NCBI GenBank assembly: GCA_019652555.1
Contig: BPAJ01000001.1
Span: 336,762 to 400,761 of the forward strand
DNA from: Gammaproteobacteria bacterium
Lineage (GTDB): Bacteria > Pseudomonadota > Gammaproteobacteria > Magnimaribacterales > AG-339-G14
Direction: 5' to 3'
Length of the DNA: 64,000 nucleotides
A program made the position numbers and the translations under genes. Positions 44,377 through 53,763 of the stretch are shown here, in pieces (position 1 is the first letter of the stretch; each line of letters starts with the position of its first letter). The notes beneath the pieces are model-generated. The model was not told the DNA's origin, did not search any database, and saw only the letters and a list, made by a program, of their open reading frames with translations.

Positions 44377-45346
44377 AAAATTCAAGGGCGCAGCCTTGAT
44401 TATGGCGCTTTTTGTAACTGCAATCATCGCCTCAGTGAGTGCAGGTTTATTTTCCATGGTATCTACGAATCTTGAAAATGAAAAAAATATGATTAGTGAG
44501 CAGCAAGCAATCCTCACAACATTAAGTTTAGAATCCTTCACAAAAAAATATCTCAACAACAAAGAAAATAGAAACAATATTGTTCTTGCCGCAAATAATT
44601 TTTCACAGAAAAGCCCAATAAATCTTCCTTTGGAAAGAGGAAATCTCGAAGCAAATATTGTTGATATGGGCCAATGTTTTAATTTGAATTCCTTGATCTC
44701 CATATCGGCAACAGGTGAAGAAACTGCTAATCAAGAAAATTTAGAATTTTTCAAAAATCTCATGAAGAGCTTGTTTATTCAAGATCAAAAAATTGAAGAA
44801 ATTTCTCCTGCTGTGATTGATTGGCTTGATAAAGATTTTTTTCCAGATTCCTATCTTGGCGTAGAGGATGACTATTATAGAAATGAAAAACCTTCGAGAT
44901 TGACTTCAAATCAGTTCTTTTTTGATATTACAGAACTTAGAGATGTAAAAGGCATGACAGAAGAGATCTTTCAAAAATTAAAACCCTATATATGTGCCTT
45001 CAATTCCGTTGAAACAAAAATTAATATAAATTCGTTAAATCCTTTTTATCCGAATATCTTGGTGGCTCTTAGTTCAAATACTCTAAGCGATCTTGAAGCA
45101 AGAAACATTTTGAATAGCAAACCTTTGGGCGGGTATTCGTCAGTTTCAGATTTCTTAAATCAACAAGAAATAAAAACAGCTTTTTCCAGTAAATTTTCCA
45201 AATCAAATCTAACCCTGGAGACAAAATATTTTATTTTAAATACAAACATAAAAATTGATGACAAAGATTTTCATCTTAAAAGTCACATTTTCATGTTAAA
45301 TGAATCTCCCAAAGTGATTCGTCGAAAATTCGGAGAGTATTTGTGA
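44360..45346 (+). CDS. gspK: Minor pseudopilin GspK
   Basis: A 328-residue pseudopilin. KFKGAALIMALFVTAIIASV has its cleavage after Gly10, and as is typical for GspK the +5 Glu is absent (Met15). The large alpha domain follows, with VIDWLDKD, YYRNEKPSRLTSNQFFFDITELRDVKGMTEEIF and TKININSLNP, which match the conserved GspK core. It caps the pseudopilus. The stop overlaps the gspL GTG start. Confidence 0.88.
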   Translation: MTLLDKKFKGAALIMALFVTAIIASVSAGLFSMVSTNLENEKNMISEQQAILTTLSLESFTKKYLNNKENRNNIVLAANNFSQKSPINLPLERGNLEANIVDMGQCFNLNSLISISATGEETANQENLEFFKNLMKSLFIQDQKIEEISPAVIDWLDKDFFPDSYLGVEDDYYRNEKPSRLTSNQFFFDITELRDVKGMTEEIFQKLKPYICAFNSVETKININSLNPFYPNILVALSSNTLSDLEARNILNSKPLGGYSSVSDFLNQQEIKTAFSSKFSKSNLTLETKYFILNTNIKIDDKDFHLKSHIFMLNESPKVIRRKFGEYL

Positions 45347-46476
45347 GCGGTCAAAAAATATCTTTTTACGATGAATCATTAAATGTTTTGTTTTCTTCAG
45401 AAACATCAAGTGATGAACAAAGTTCAATTTTCAAGGTAAATTCCAATAAGGAAGATATTGCTATCATTGCTTCCAATGACTTTTCTTTTTATAAATTTGA
45501 TTTACCCACCACTTCTCAAAGGAATTTAAAAAAAGTCATTCCCTTCATGTTGAGTGAAGAAATACTTGGTGAAGTTGAAGATTATTTTTGGATCCAAGGC
45601 AGTCAATCAGAAATAGTTGGAATCATTGAACATCAAAAAATTCAGGAAATAAAAGATAAATTAGATTCTAAAGTTAGCAAATTAATTCCTATTCAAGCTT
45701 TGTCTTCTTCTATAGAAAATCTATTAGTGATTCTCGGCGATAAAGCATTTATTTCTCTACAAGATAATTGGTATTGGTTTGCAGATAAAAAATCAATTTT
45801 AAATACTTTGGCACTTACCTTAAGAAAATATGAAATAAAGAAGCTTAATGTTTGGTCTACTGAAAAAAAATTAGATCTTCCTAACTTAGATATCGATACC
45901 GAAGAAAAATATTTCTCCTCTACGAAAGATTTGTTGAACGAATTTTCTCAAATATTGGATATAAAAAATTCTCTAAATTTTTTCAGTAAAGAATACGAAC
46001 AGAAAATAGATTGGCGATCAATTTTTCTTCGTTATAAGTTTTATGGATACTCATCCCTGGCCTTTTTTGGTATTTTTCTTCTTTCAGCAATCGTTCAGTT
46101 TTCTTACTTAAACGTTTCTAATAATTTGTTGAAAAATAAAATCATAGATACTTTTAAAGAAAAATTTCCCTCTGAGAATCTTGAATCCGATCTCATCAGT
46201 CAGGTTAATGGTTTAATCAATCAGGGCCAAATAGATTATTCTGCTCTAAATGCAGTGAGTATTGTTTCTGATGCAGTGAGCAATAGTGAAAATATTGTCT
46301 TGGTTTCTATTTCTTATGAGCGCTCAAGATTTATTATCGAGGTTCAAACTAATTCTTATGACCAACTTCAAGAATACGTTGATTTGGTAAACTCTATGGG
46401 ATTGAGCGTCAATCTGGGTGCTTCAAGAAGAGTTAATAATTTTATTCAAGGAGAGATAAGCATCAATGCGTTTTAA
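45343..46476 (+). CDS. gspL: Type II secretion protein GspL
   Basis: A 377-residue bitopic protein, start GTG at 45343. A cytoplasmic actin-like domain (IIASNDFSFYKFDLP, RNLKKVIPFMLSEE) recruits GspE. A helix near residues 235-258 (FYGYSSLAFFGIFLLS) crosses the membrane, and a periplasmic ferredoxin-like domain ends in NFIQGEISINAF. The overall order matches GspL although the sequence is quite divergent. It overlaps gspM by 11 bases. Confidence 0.8.
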   Translation: MSGQKISFYDESLNVLFSSETSSDEQSSIFKVNSNKEDIAIIASNDFSFYKFDLPTTSQRNLKKVIPFMLSEEILGEVEDYFWIQGSQSEIVGIIEHQKIQEIKDKLDSKVSKLIPIQALSSSIENLLVILGDKAFISLQDNWYWFADKKSILNTLALTLRKYEIKKLNVWSTEKKLDLPNLDIDTEEKYFSSTKDLLNEFSQILDIKNSLNFFSKEYEQKIDWRSIFLRYKFYGYSSLAFFGIFLLSAIVQFSYLNVSNNLLKNKIIDTFKEKFPSENLESDLISQVNGLINQGQIDYSALNAVSIVSDAVSNSENIVLVSISYERSRFIIEVQTNSYDQLQEYVDLVNSMGLSVNLGASRRVNNFIQGEISINAF

Positions 46477-46918
46477 CTTTAATAAATTTTCAAACCGAGA
46501 ACAGATACTTATTTTTGGTCTCATCATTTTGATATTCATTTCAGCTTTGATATTTGTTATTTCTTGGCTTAATACTAAAAACCAATCTTTAGAAAAGGAA
46601 AATCAAAATATCGTAAGTCGACTTAACTATATTGAGTCTATACCTAGCTCGGTTTCATCAAATAGAAATCTTTATTCAGACAACATTTCTATTTTGGTAA
46701 ATTCAACATCCAAAGAAAAAAATATCCAAATTGATAGAACACAACCATTAAATGATAATTCAATGATGGTGTGGGTTAATGAAGTAAATTTTATTGATCT
46801 TTATAATTGGATGATTTTAATGGGCGAGCAAGGAGGAGAAATTGAAAAGATGAATGTCCGAAAATCTAAAAAAGATAAAGTTAATGCTCAAATATCGGTA
46901 CTGTTAAAAACAAATTGA
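46466..46918 (+). CDS. gspM: Type II secretion protein GspM
   Basis: A 150-residue bitopic protein with a short cytoplasmic start (MRFNFNKFSNREQ), one helix around residues 14-34 and a periplasmic coil and ferredoxin-like domain (IQIDRTQPLND, VWVNEVNFIDLYNWMI). Length, topology and position between gspL and gspN identify it. It stabilises GspL. The end overlaps the gspN TTG start. Confidence 0.78.
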   Translation: MRFNFNKFSNREQILIFGLIILIFISALIFVISWLNTKNQSLEKENQNIVSRLNYIESIPSSVSSNRNLYSDNISILVNSTSKEKNIQIDRTQPLNDNSMMVWVNEVNFIDLYNWMILMGEQGGEIEKMNVRKSKKDKVNAQISVLLKTN

Positions 46919-47634
46919 AAAAGTTTTTTTTAGTAACCTTCGTTCTCATATTCTTCATTGCTGGAATTACAATACTTAGATTGCCTTTAAGTTTGGTTTC
47001 ACCGACAGTAAAAGAATTATTTCCTCAAGTTAGTTATACCAGTATGGAAGGGACCATCTGGTCAGGAAGAATTAATAATCTATCTTTTGCTGACGAATAT
47101 CTAGGCAGTTTAAACACCAGTTTTAATTTGAGGAATTTATCTTTTTTGGTTGATGAAAGAGGTCTTTTCTTAGAAGGAAATATAAATTTGTTATCAACCA
47201 TTTTAAACAACCAAGTTTCTCTGGAAGACGTAAATTTGAATCTAAATTCAAAGCGATTCTTAAGAAAAGTTCCGGTGATTTCATCTGTATCCGGCGAGGA
47301 CATTTCAATCATTTTCGATATAAATGGTTGCTATTTTTCAGAAGGAACGATATCTGCCTCCTTAAGACAAACAAATAAGTTAGATCAACTTTCCAATGCG
47401 AAGTTATCTGGGACCATCTCTTGTAAGGATACTAAGATGTTTGGCTCTTTTTTTTCTATTCCGAAGGACGATGTTTTAAAAGGAACCTTTGAATTGGATA
47501 AAGAACTTAATTATGTAGTGATTGCAAATTCAAAACGACTTTTTGCAAAGATAACATCATTTTTTGAGAGTGGTTTTACCTCTAGTCCAGATGTTAAACT
47601 AAGAGGAAATTTATTCGATTTTTTTCAAGATTAA
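46915..47634 (+). CDS. gspN: Type II secretion protein GspN
   Basis: A 239-residue protein starting at a TTG that overlaps the gspM stop. One N-terminal helix (FLVTFVLIFFIAGITIL) precedes a periplasmic beta-rich domain with YTSMEGTIWSGRINNL and GTISCKDTKMFGSF. These match the GspN fold, which is optional in T2SS and of uncertain role. It ends immediately before the hydrolase gene, with no spacer. Confidence 0.75.
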   Translation: MKKFFLVTFVLIFFIAGITILRLPLSLVSPTVKELFPQVSYTSMEGTIWSGRINNLSFADEYLGSLNTSFNLRNLSFLVDERGLFLEGNINLLSTILNNQVSLEDVNLNLNSKRFLRKVPVISSVSGEDISIIFDINGCYFSEGTISASLRQTNKLDQLSNAKLSGTISCKDTKMFGSFFSIPKDDVLKGTFELDKELNYVVIANSKRLFAKITSFFESGFTSSPDVKLRGNLFDFFQD

Positions 47635-48513
47635 ATGCTAATAGGTAAAAATCCTCTTAACGAGGCTCCAGAATGGTTTGTAAAAAATATCGCTGAACGT
47701 CCAGAAGAATGTTCAGTCAACGTTAATGGTGCCAATGTAAAGTATTTTATTTGGGGAGATAAGTCCAAAAAACCTCTGCTTCTGCTTCACGGTTACAACG
47801 CTCACTCATTTTGGTGGGATCATATCGCTCCTTCTCTTACTGAAAATCATTGTGTAGTTGGCCTTGATTTTTCTGGTATGGGAGAAAGCGACAGAAGAGA
47901 AGTATATTCTCAAGAAATTTTTGTCGATGATGTTAAGGGCGTGATCGATGACTTGTCTTGGAAATCTTGTACTTGCATTGCTCATAGTATGGGCGGTTCG
48001 ATAGCAACTTTAGCCACATCCATTTATCCAGATATCTTTGAACACCTAATTTTATTGGATTCTATGATTGTCATACCTCCTAATGTTGCAGAAAGAATGT
48101 CTTCAAATAGACCATCCGCAAGATTGGTTGTTGCGAGTCCTGATTTAGAGACCGCAGTTGCAAGATTCAGGCTGACACCGTCGCAACCTTGTAAAGACTA
48201 TGTCTTAAGACATGTCGCAGAAAATTCATACACCGAAAAATCCGACGGTTGGTACTTAAAATCTGATCCTACAATACCCAATACTTATAAATACAATGAT
48301 CTGCATGATGCTTTTACAAAAATGAACTGTTCTCTTGATTATGTTTACGGTCAAGTCAGTCAATTGGTGACCCAAGAGGTTCTAGAGTACATGACTTATG
48401 TTGGAAATTTAGATGAAAAGAACATACATTCTTTGGCAGGAGCTATGCATCATCTTTTCTTAGATATGCCTGAGGAATTTACCGAATTAATGAAATCATT
48501 GCTCAAATCATGA
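47635..48513 (+). CDS. Alpha/beta hydrolase, serine nucleophile
   Basis: A 292-residue alpha/beta hydrolase. HGYNAHSFWWDHIAPSL is the oxyanion region, and the nucleophile elbow is AHSMGGSIATLA. The C-terminal histidine lies in SLAGAMHHLFLDMP. No signal peptide, so it is cytoplasmic and not a secretion substrate despite its position. It starts directly after the gspN stop and overlaps the next hydrolase gene by four bases. Substrate unknown, likely an ester. Confidence 0.83.
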   Translation: MLIGKNPLNEAPEWFVKNIAERPEECSVNVNGANVKYFIWGDKSKKPLLLLHGYNAHSFWWDHIAPSLTENHCVVGLDFSGMGESDRREVYSQEIFVDDVKGVIDDLSWKSCTCIAHSMGGSIATLATSIYPDIFEHLILLDSMIVIPPNVAERMSSNRPSARLVVASPDLETAVARFRLTPSQPCKDYVLRHVAENSYTEKSDGWYLKSDPTIPNTYKYNDLHDAFTKMNCSLDYVYGQVSQLVTQEVLEYMTYVGNLDEKNIHSLAGAMHHLFLDMPEEFTELMKSLLKS

Positions 48514-49730
48514 CGAAGTCAAGAGTAGAAGGTTTTTGTGATCCAGAATTTTCAAAATTAGAGGAAATCTTTGTTAAATCTGTTGAATCAGGTTTTGACG
48601 ATGGTGCGGGTTTTGCTCTTGAGGTAGAAGGTAAAGAGGTCCTTAATCTTTGGGGCGGATATACTGATAAAGAACATAAAACAGTTTGGCAAGAAAATAC
48701 TTTAGTAAATGTGTTTTCGGTAACCAAGGCAATGACTTCTACCTGCGCTCTTCAACTTATCGAGTCTGGAAAATTAGATACCGAAGCATTAGTTTCAGAT
48801 TATTGGCCGGAATACTCTTGTGCCGGTAAAGAGCAAACAAAAGTAATAGACTTCCTAACTCATCGGGCTGGAATGTTTGGTTTTCAAACACCTTTGCCTC
48901 AGGATTCTTGGGAAGACTGGAATATGATTGTGGATAGGCTTGCTAAACAAGAGCCAATTAGAGAACCAGGAACAACGCAAGGCTACCACGCCATGACATT
49001 CGGTTACTTGGTTGGAGAATTAGTAAGAAGAATTGATGGCAGGTCATTAGGAAATTATTTCAAAGAAGAGATAGCAGATGAGTTTGATATAGATTTTATT
49101 ATTGGTTTGGATAATGCAGATATAGAAAGGTGTGCAGATATGTTAATGCTATCTGGCAGACCCAATCCATTAATACTTATCCTTTTATCATTACCGAATT
49201 GGCTTTTGCCGCAACAAATCAAAAATTTTAAAGAAACACTAAGAAGTAAAGAATTTTCTAAAGCTTTTGTAGAAATTATGGAATCCGAAGGATCAGATTT
49301 TAGAACTTCTGATTACCCAAATTCAGATCCTTGGCGCAAAGCTGAAATACCCGCGGCAAACGGACATGGAACGGCTGCAGGGATAGCAAAGTTTTTTGGC
49401 ATACTTGCTAACGATGGTCAGCGCGATGGAAAAAAACTTCTTTCTCCTGAAATAATTGAACAAGCAACAACGGTAAGAACTTCCGGACCAGATTTGGTTC
49501 TTTTTCAGGCGCCTTATAAATTTGGATTGGGATACATGATCGATGCTCCATTTTCACCAATTGGTATGAAAGAAGGTATGTTTGGGCACACCGGTATAGC
49601 CGGTTCTGCAGGTTTTGCTGACCTCAACAACAAAGTAGGTTTTGGATTCACTAATAATCGCCAACACTCTTTAGGCAAGCTTTATCGAACTTCAAATAAT
49701 CTTGCTAAGAAACTCTACGAGATTCTTTAA
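48510..49730 (+). CDS. Serine hydrolase, class C beta-lactamase/EstB family
   Basis: A 406-residue member of the beta-lactamase-related family. VFSVTKAMTST supplies the SxxK catalytic pair, YHAMTFGYLVGE the tyrosine motif and GHTGIAGSAG the C-terminal KTG-like region. No signal peptide, so it is more probably a cytoplasmic esterase than a resistance enzyme. The ATG overlaps the stop of the alpha/beta hydrolase (ATGA). A paralogue of different subtype is at 61766. Confidence 0.85.
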   Translation: MTKSRVEGFCDPEFSKLEEIFVKSVESGFDDGAGFALEVEGKEVLNLWGGYTDKEHKTVWQENTLVNVFSVTKAMTSTCALQLIESGKLDTEALVSDYWPEYSCAGKEQTKVIDFLTHRAGMFGFQTPLPQDSWEDWNMIVDRLAKQEPIREPGTTQGYHAMTFGYLVGELVRRIDGRSLGNYFKEEIADEFDIDFIIGLDNADIERCADMLMLSGRPNPLILILLSLPNWLLPQQIKNFKETLRSKEFSKAFVEIMESEGSDFRTSDYPNSDPWRKAEIPAANGHGTAAGIAKFFGILANDGQRDGKKLLSPEIIEQATTVRTSGPDLVLFQAPYKFGLGYMIDAPFSPIGMKEGMFGHTGIAGSAGFADLNNKVGFGFTNNRQHSLGKLYRTSNNLAKKLYEIL

Positions 49731-49740
49731 TCACATCTAG

Positions 49741-50502
49741 ATGATTTTAGAACCCTATTTTTATCTTATTGCTATCCTTTCTGTATTTCTTCATGGAATG
49801 GGGAAAGGTGGGTTTATTGGAGCAGGTTCCTTTGGCTCACTTCTCGCTATACCAATGCTTTCAATTTTTATTCCTCCGTTTCAAGCGGTAGCAATACTTT
49901 TACTCCCTTTGATATTTATGGATCTTGTAACTGTTTGGAGATATCGCAGAATGTGGGATGTAAAAATTTTGAAATTCATAGTACCTCTAGCTTTTTTTGG
50001 AATCATTGTAGGTACGCTCTCGTTTAGTTATCTGTCGGAAGACAGCGTAAGAGTCATAATAGGTTTGATGGCAGTTATTTTCTGCCTTGATTATTATTTA
50101 AGAAAAAATTCAGCAGAACCTCAAAAACCTTCCCTTTGGGGTTCCTATTTTTGGCCTTCCTTATCAGGATTCACAAGTTTTTCTATTCATGCTGGAGGTC
50201 TTCCTTTGAGTTTTTATCTCTTACCAATGAGGCTAGACAGAAGAATATATGTTGCCACAGCAGGACTTTTTTATTTACTAATAAATCTATTCAAGATTTT
50301 CCCTTATGCCTATTTGGGTCAAATGAACTTTCAAAATATTTATACATCTCTGTTACTTTTACCTCTTGCGCCTATTGGGGTTTATGCAGGCGCATATTTA
50401 GTAGATAAAATTAACCAAGACTGGTTTTATCGCATAGGTTACTTTTGTACGCTTATCGCTGGGTTAAAGTTGGTTTATGATGGTTTGCAAAGTTATATGT
50501 AA
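49741..50502 (+). CDS. TauE/SafE-type transporter
   Basis: A 253-residue polytopic membrane protein of the sulfite/organosulfonate exporter (TauE/SafE) family, about eight helices. The two-fold repeat is visible from GMGKGGFIGAGSFGSLLAIPML and from SGFTSFSIHAGGLPLSFYLLP. Members move sulfite, sulfoacetate or other anions. The substrate is not specified by sequence. It is separated by ten bases from the preceding hydrolase and overlaps the pdxJ start by one base. Confidence 0.83.
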   Translation: MILEPYFYLIAILSVFLHGMGKGGFIGAGSFGSLLAIPMLSIFIPPFQAVAILLLPLIFMDLVTVWRYRRMWDVKILKFIVPLAFFGIIVGTLSFSYLSEDSVRVIIGLMAVIFCLDYYLRKNSAEPQKPSLWGSYFWPSLSGFTSFSIHAGGLPLSFYLLPMRLDRRIYVATAGLFYLLINLFKIFPYAYLGQMNFQNIYTSLLLLPLAPIGVYAGAYLVDKINQDWFYRIGYFCTLIAGLKLVYDGLQSYM

Positions 50503-51242
50503 TGACCAAGCTTAGTGTAAATATAAATAAAATTGCTTTGATCCGTAATTCAAGAAAAGGGAACAATCCTTCTTTAGAATTTTTTTCAAAGAAAATCATC
50601 GAAGCGGGAGCCCATGGAATTACTGTTCATCCAAGGCCCGATTTAAGACATATAAGACCCGATGATTTATCAGATATCTCTTTGATAACCAAAGAGCTGG
50701 ATGTGGAATTTAATATCGAAGGAAATCCTTATGAAGAGCGTCTTGGCGATTACCCTGGATTTTTAAATTTGATTGATGCGGTTAAACCATCTCAATGTAC
50801 TCTCGTTCCAGATGACAGCAATCAACTCACTTCAGATCATGGATGGAACATACATTCTGAACATAACAAATTGAAGGATGTCCTAACTTATCTCAAACAA
50901 AACAATATTCGTAGTAGTGTTTTCATTGATCCAGATATATCTCAATTAGATGCAGCGAAAGATATAGGTGTGGACAGAATAGAAATTTATACTGGGCCAT
51001 TCGCCGAAGCTTTTGAAAAAAATGACGAAAATACTCTTACTACTTACAGAGAGGCTATTGAATATGCAAACGAAATTAATTTAGAGGTTAATGCCGGTCA
51101 TGACTTGAATTTAAAAAATTTGGCTACATTATTATCTTATGGAGATATTAAAGAGGTATCTATAGGACATGCTTTAATATCGGAATCATTAATTTATGGA
51201 ATCGAGAATACTATCCAGAAATATACTAAAATAATCCAATGA
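50502..51242 (+). CDS. pdxJ: Pyridoxine 5'-phosphate synthase PdxJ
   Basis: A 246-residue TIM-barrel enzyme. The opening MTKLSVNINKIALIRNSRKG is the usual start, with GITVHPRPDLRHI, FNIEGNPYEE, TLVPDDSNQLTSDHG and VNAGHDLNLKNL. It condenses 1-deoxyxylulose 5-phosphate with 3-amino-2-oxopropyl phosphate to make PNP, giving PLP for the transsulfuration and other enzymes. The stop overlaps grxD by four bases. Confidence 0.92.
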   Translation: MTKLSVNINKIALIRNSRKGNNPSLEFFSKKIIEAGAHGITVHPRPDLRHIRPDDLSDISLITKELDVEFNIEGNPYEERLGDYPGFLNLIDAVKPSQCTLVPDDSNQLTSDHGWNIHSEHNKLKDVLTYLKQNNIRSSVFIDPDISQLDAAKDIGVDRIEIYTGPFAEAFEKNDENTLTTYREAIEYANEINLEVNAGHDLNLKNLATLLSYGDIKEVSIGHALISESLIYGIENTIQKYTKIIQ

Positions 51243-51553
51243 CTACAGAAGAAAAAATTAAATCTCAAATAGCGGATAATCAAATTCTTTTATATATGAA
51301 AGGATCTCCGGAACAACCTCAATGCGGTTTTTCACAAAGAGCTACACAAATTTTAATGGCTTGTGGAAAAGAATTTTCTTTTGTTGATATTTTGTCAAAT
51401 CCTGAAATAAGAGAAACGCTACCGACAGTTTCAAATTGGCCAACTTTCCCTCAACTTTACGTAAAGGGCGAGTTGATTGGCGGAAGCGATATTATGTTTG
51501 AAATGTATCAATCTGGCGAGATGCAGGAATTGATTGATTCAGTAGAAGATTAA
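51239..51553 (+). CDS. grxD: Monothiol glutaredoxin (GrxD)
   Basis: A 104-residue CGFS glutaredoxin: ILLYMKGSPEQPQCGFSQRATQIL has the single active-site cysteine in CGFS. TFPQLYVKGELIGGSDIMFEMYQSGEM is the glutathione-binding part. It carries and delivers [2Fe-2S] clusters in the cytosol. It overlaps pdxJ at the start. The stop TAA lies in the palindrome at 51547-51570 shared with the convergent DUF3187 gene. Confidence 0.93.
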   Translation: MTTEEKIKSQIADNQILLYMKGSPEQPQCGFSQRATQILMACGKEFSFVDILSNPEIRETLPTVSNWPTFPQLYVKGELIGGSDIMFEMYQSGEMQELIDSVED

Positions 51554-51570
51554 AATTTAAATTTTAATCT
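51547..51570. terminator. 24-bp AT palindrome spanning both convergent stops
   Basis: A perfect inverted repeat in A/T-rich sequence includes the grxD stop (51551-51553) and the DUF3187-gene stop (51557-51559, minus). It could form a hairpin in both transcripts and act as a bidirectional terminator, though it is weakly paired (mostly A-U). Confidence 0.45.
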
Positions 51571-52546
51571 CGAATCCAAATACAAAAGAAAAATCAGCAG
51601 AAGAATTTACTTTCAAGTCTTCAGAAAACCCAAAATTAAAATATTTGTCTTTTGCAAATTCGTAAGTTGCACCTAAACCAAAAACATAATATTCATCTCC
51701 TAATGCTTTGAAGTCTGATTTTATTTTTGGCTCTAAAACTTCAAAATTGATTTTATAAATCAGAGGATTGATAGCTTGCCTAGATAAAAAATATTGAGGC
51801 TTCCAAGATAATAGTACTTTCGAGAAATAACTAGTATTTCTTTCTCTAAATATAAAATTATGATTTTGATTGATTATCGAAACTCCAAAAACTGAGTTGA
51901 TGATTAAATTGTCTCTGAGGTTATTTTTTAAGTTTAAAGCAATAAGCCCATCAAACTCATCATTTCCAAAATATTTTTTTTTGCTACCCGTAGGGATTTC
52001 TAAAGAAGTTATAAAATACAAATCACTTTTGTTTTTTGAATAAAAATTTAATTTCGTTGAAATCTGAATATCTCCAATGCCAATATCGGAATCATTGATT
52101 TTCACTTTGTTGGAACCAGAAAGAACCTCAAAATTTAACTGACTTTTTGGTAAATCAACTCTTGAACCATCAGAAAGACCAAACAAATCATGCCATTGCT
52201 CGATAGGACTATCCAAAAAACCTCTGCTGAAAGAATATATAGGCAAGCTGACGTTCAAAGTTAAATTATCAGATAATTTTCTAAAGTAGTTGATTGAGGC
52301 TTTTGCAATTTCGCCATCAAAAGTTAATTGGTCATTATTGATGATTTCTTTGACAGCATAGGAACTATTTTCGACTGAAACACTCAAATGATTTGTTTCT
52401 CGATAATTCCCTAAAGTTCTATTATCGAAATGAATAAATTTAAGGGTAAAGGGGTTATAAGAAGGGAAATTTAAAGGCGCATAAGGATCACCTAAAAGAG
52501 ATAAGCTAAAAATTAATAAAAATGTAAAATATATTTTATTTATCAA
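51557..52546 (-). CDS. DUF3187-family outer-membrane-like protein
   Basis: A 329-residue protein with a secretion signal (MINKIYFTFLLIFSLSLLGD) and alternating beta strands, including EQWHDLFGLSDGSR, LEIPTGSKKKYFGND and a C-terminal FVFGFEIKI. Position of FLDSPIEQWHDLFGL is the marker of DUF3187. Features such as a terminal aromatic/hydrophobic strand suggest an outer-membrane barrel; function is unknown. Convergent with grxD, divergent from argG (38 bases). Confidence 0.78.
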   Translation of the reverse strand: MINKIYFTFLLIFSLSLLGDPYAPLNFPSYNPFTLKFIHFDNRTLGNYRETNHLSVSVENSSYAVKEIINNDQLTFDGEIAKASINYFRKLSDNLTLNVSLPIYSFSRGFLDSPIEQWHDLFGLSDGSRVDLPKSQLNFEVLSGSNKVKINDSDIGIGDIQISTKLNFYSKNKSDLYFITSLEIPTGSKKKYFGNDEFDGLIALNLKNNLRDNLIINSVFGVSIINQNHNFIFRERNTSYFSKVLLSWKPQYFLSRQAINPLIYKINFEVLEPKIKSDFKALGDEYYVFGLGATYEFAKDKYFNFGFSEDLKVNSSADFSFVFGFEIKI

Positions 52547-52584
52547 ACTATTTTATTCTTAAATTTATTAAAAATTAATCGCAA

Positions 52585-53763
52585 ATGAAAAAAGTTATCC
52601 TAGCTTACTCTGGTGGATTAGATACTTCTGTAATTTTAAAGTGGTTGCAAGAAGAAAAAAATCTTGAAGTCATAACTTACACAGCAGATTTAGGCCAGGG
52701 CGATATCTCTGATGATTTAGAAGAGAAAGCCAAAAATCTTGGGGCAACTAAAGTAATTGTTGAAGATCTCACTGAAGAATTTATCTCTGATTACGTTTTT
52801 CCAATGTTTAGGTGCAATACAATCTTCGAGGGAGAATATCTATTGGGAACAGCTATTGCTAGACCGCTAATTGCCAAGAAACTTGTCGAAATAGGCAATC
52901 AAGAAGGTACAAATATTATTTGTCATGGAGCAACTGGAAAAGGGAATGATCAAATAAGATTTGAAATAGGCGCTCATGCTTTGAATCCTTCCATAGAGGT
53001 GATTGCTCCTTGGCGAGACTGGGATATGGTCTCAAGAACCGATCTTATGAATTACTGTAAAAACCACCAAATACCTATGCCAGCTTCGAAAGCAGAAGAA
53101 CCGCCATTTTCAATGGACGAAAATTTATTGCATATTTCTTATGAGGGAGGTGTTTTAGAAGATTTAAATAATGCTCCACCTGAAGACATGTGGTTGAACA
53201 CCAAATCATTGGAAAATGCTTCTGAAAAGTCTGAGGAGATAACGATTGAATTTTCAAAAGGAGATCCTGTAGCTTTAAATGGCAAGACATTATCCTCTGC
53301 ACAATTGTTTCGAGAATTGAATCTTCTTGGCGGTAAACACGGCATTGGAAGAATTGATATTGTTGAGTCCAGAGTAACTGGGATGAAATCAAGAGGTTGC
53401 TATGAAACTCCAGGCGGGACCATTTTATTAAAAGCTAGAAGAGCTATGGAGTCTTTATGCTTAACTGGTGAAGAGATTAAAAACAAAGATAAATTAATCC
53501 CCGACTATGCTGCATTAATCTATGAGGGCTTATGGTGGAGTAACAAAAGAGTTAGTCTTCAAAGTGAGATTGATTCTGTATCCAATAAAGTTAACGGTAA
53601 GGTCTCAGTAAAACTTTATAAAGGTAATATCATTTCGATTTCTAAAGAAAGTTCTAATTCTTTGTACAACGAAAACAAAGTAAGTTTTGAAGAAGAAGGC
53701 GGTTTTTCTAATGAAGACATGCAGTCTCATATAAAGAAGAATATTTTAGATTATGATATTTAA
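52585..53763 (+). CDS. argG: Argininosuccinate synthase
   Basis: A 392-residue type I argininosuccinate synthase. The P-loop AYSGGLDTSVILKWLQE is near residue 6; HGATGKGNDQIRFE and YEGGVLED are conserved, with YETPGGTILLKARRAME and DYAALIYEGLWW toward the end. It joins citrulline and aspartate using ATP. Normal family length is about 400. It stands alone, with the convergent fabD sharing four bases at the end (TTAA holding both stops). Confidence 0.94.
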   Translation: MKKVILAYSGGLDTSVILKWLQEEKNLEVITYTADLGQGDISDDLEEKAKNLGATKVIVEDLTEEFISDYVFPMFRCNTIFEGEYLLGTAIARPLIAKKLVEIGNQEGTNIICHGATGKGNDQIRFEIGAHALNPSIEVIAPWRDWDMVSRTDLMNYCKNHQIPMPASKAEEPPFSMDENLLHISYEGGVLEDLNNAPPEDMWLNTKSLENASEKSEEITIEFSKGDPVALNGKTLSSAQLFRELNLLGGKHGIGRIDIVESRVTGMKSRGCYETPGGTILLKARRAMESLCLTGEEIKNKDKLIPDYAALIYEGLWWSNKRVSLQSEIDSVSNKVNGKVSVKLYKGNIISISKESSNSLYNENKVSFEEEGGFSNEDMQSHIKKNILDYDI

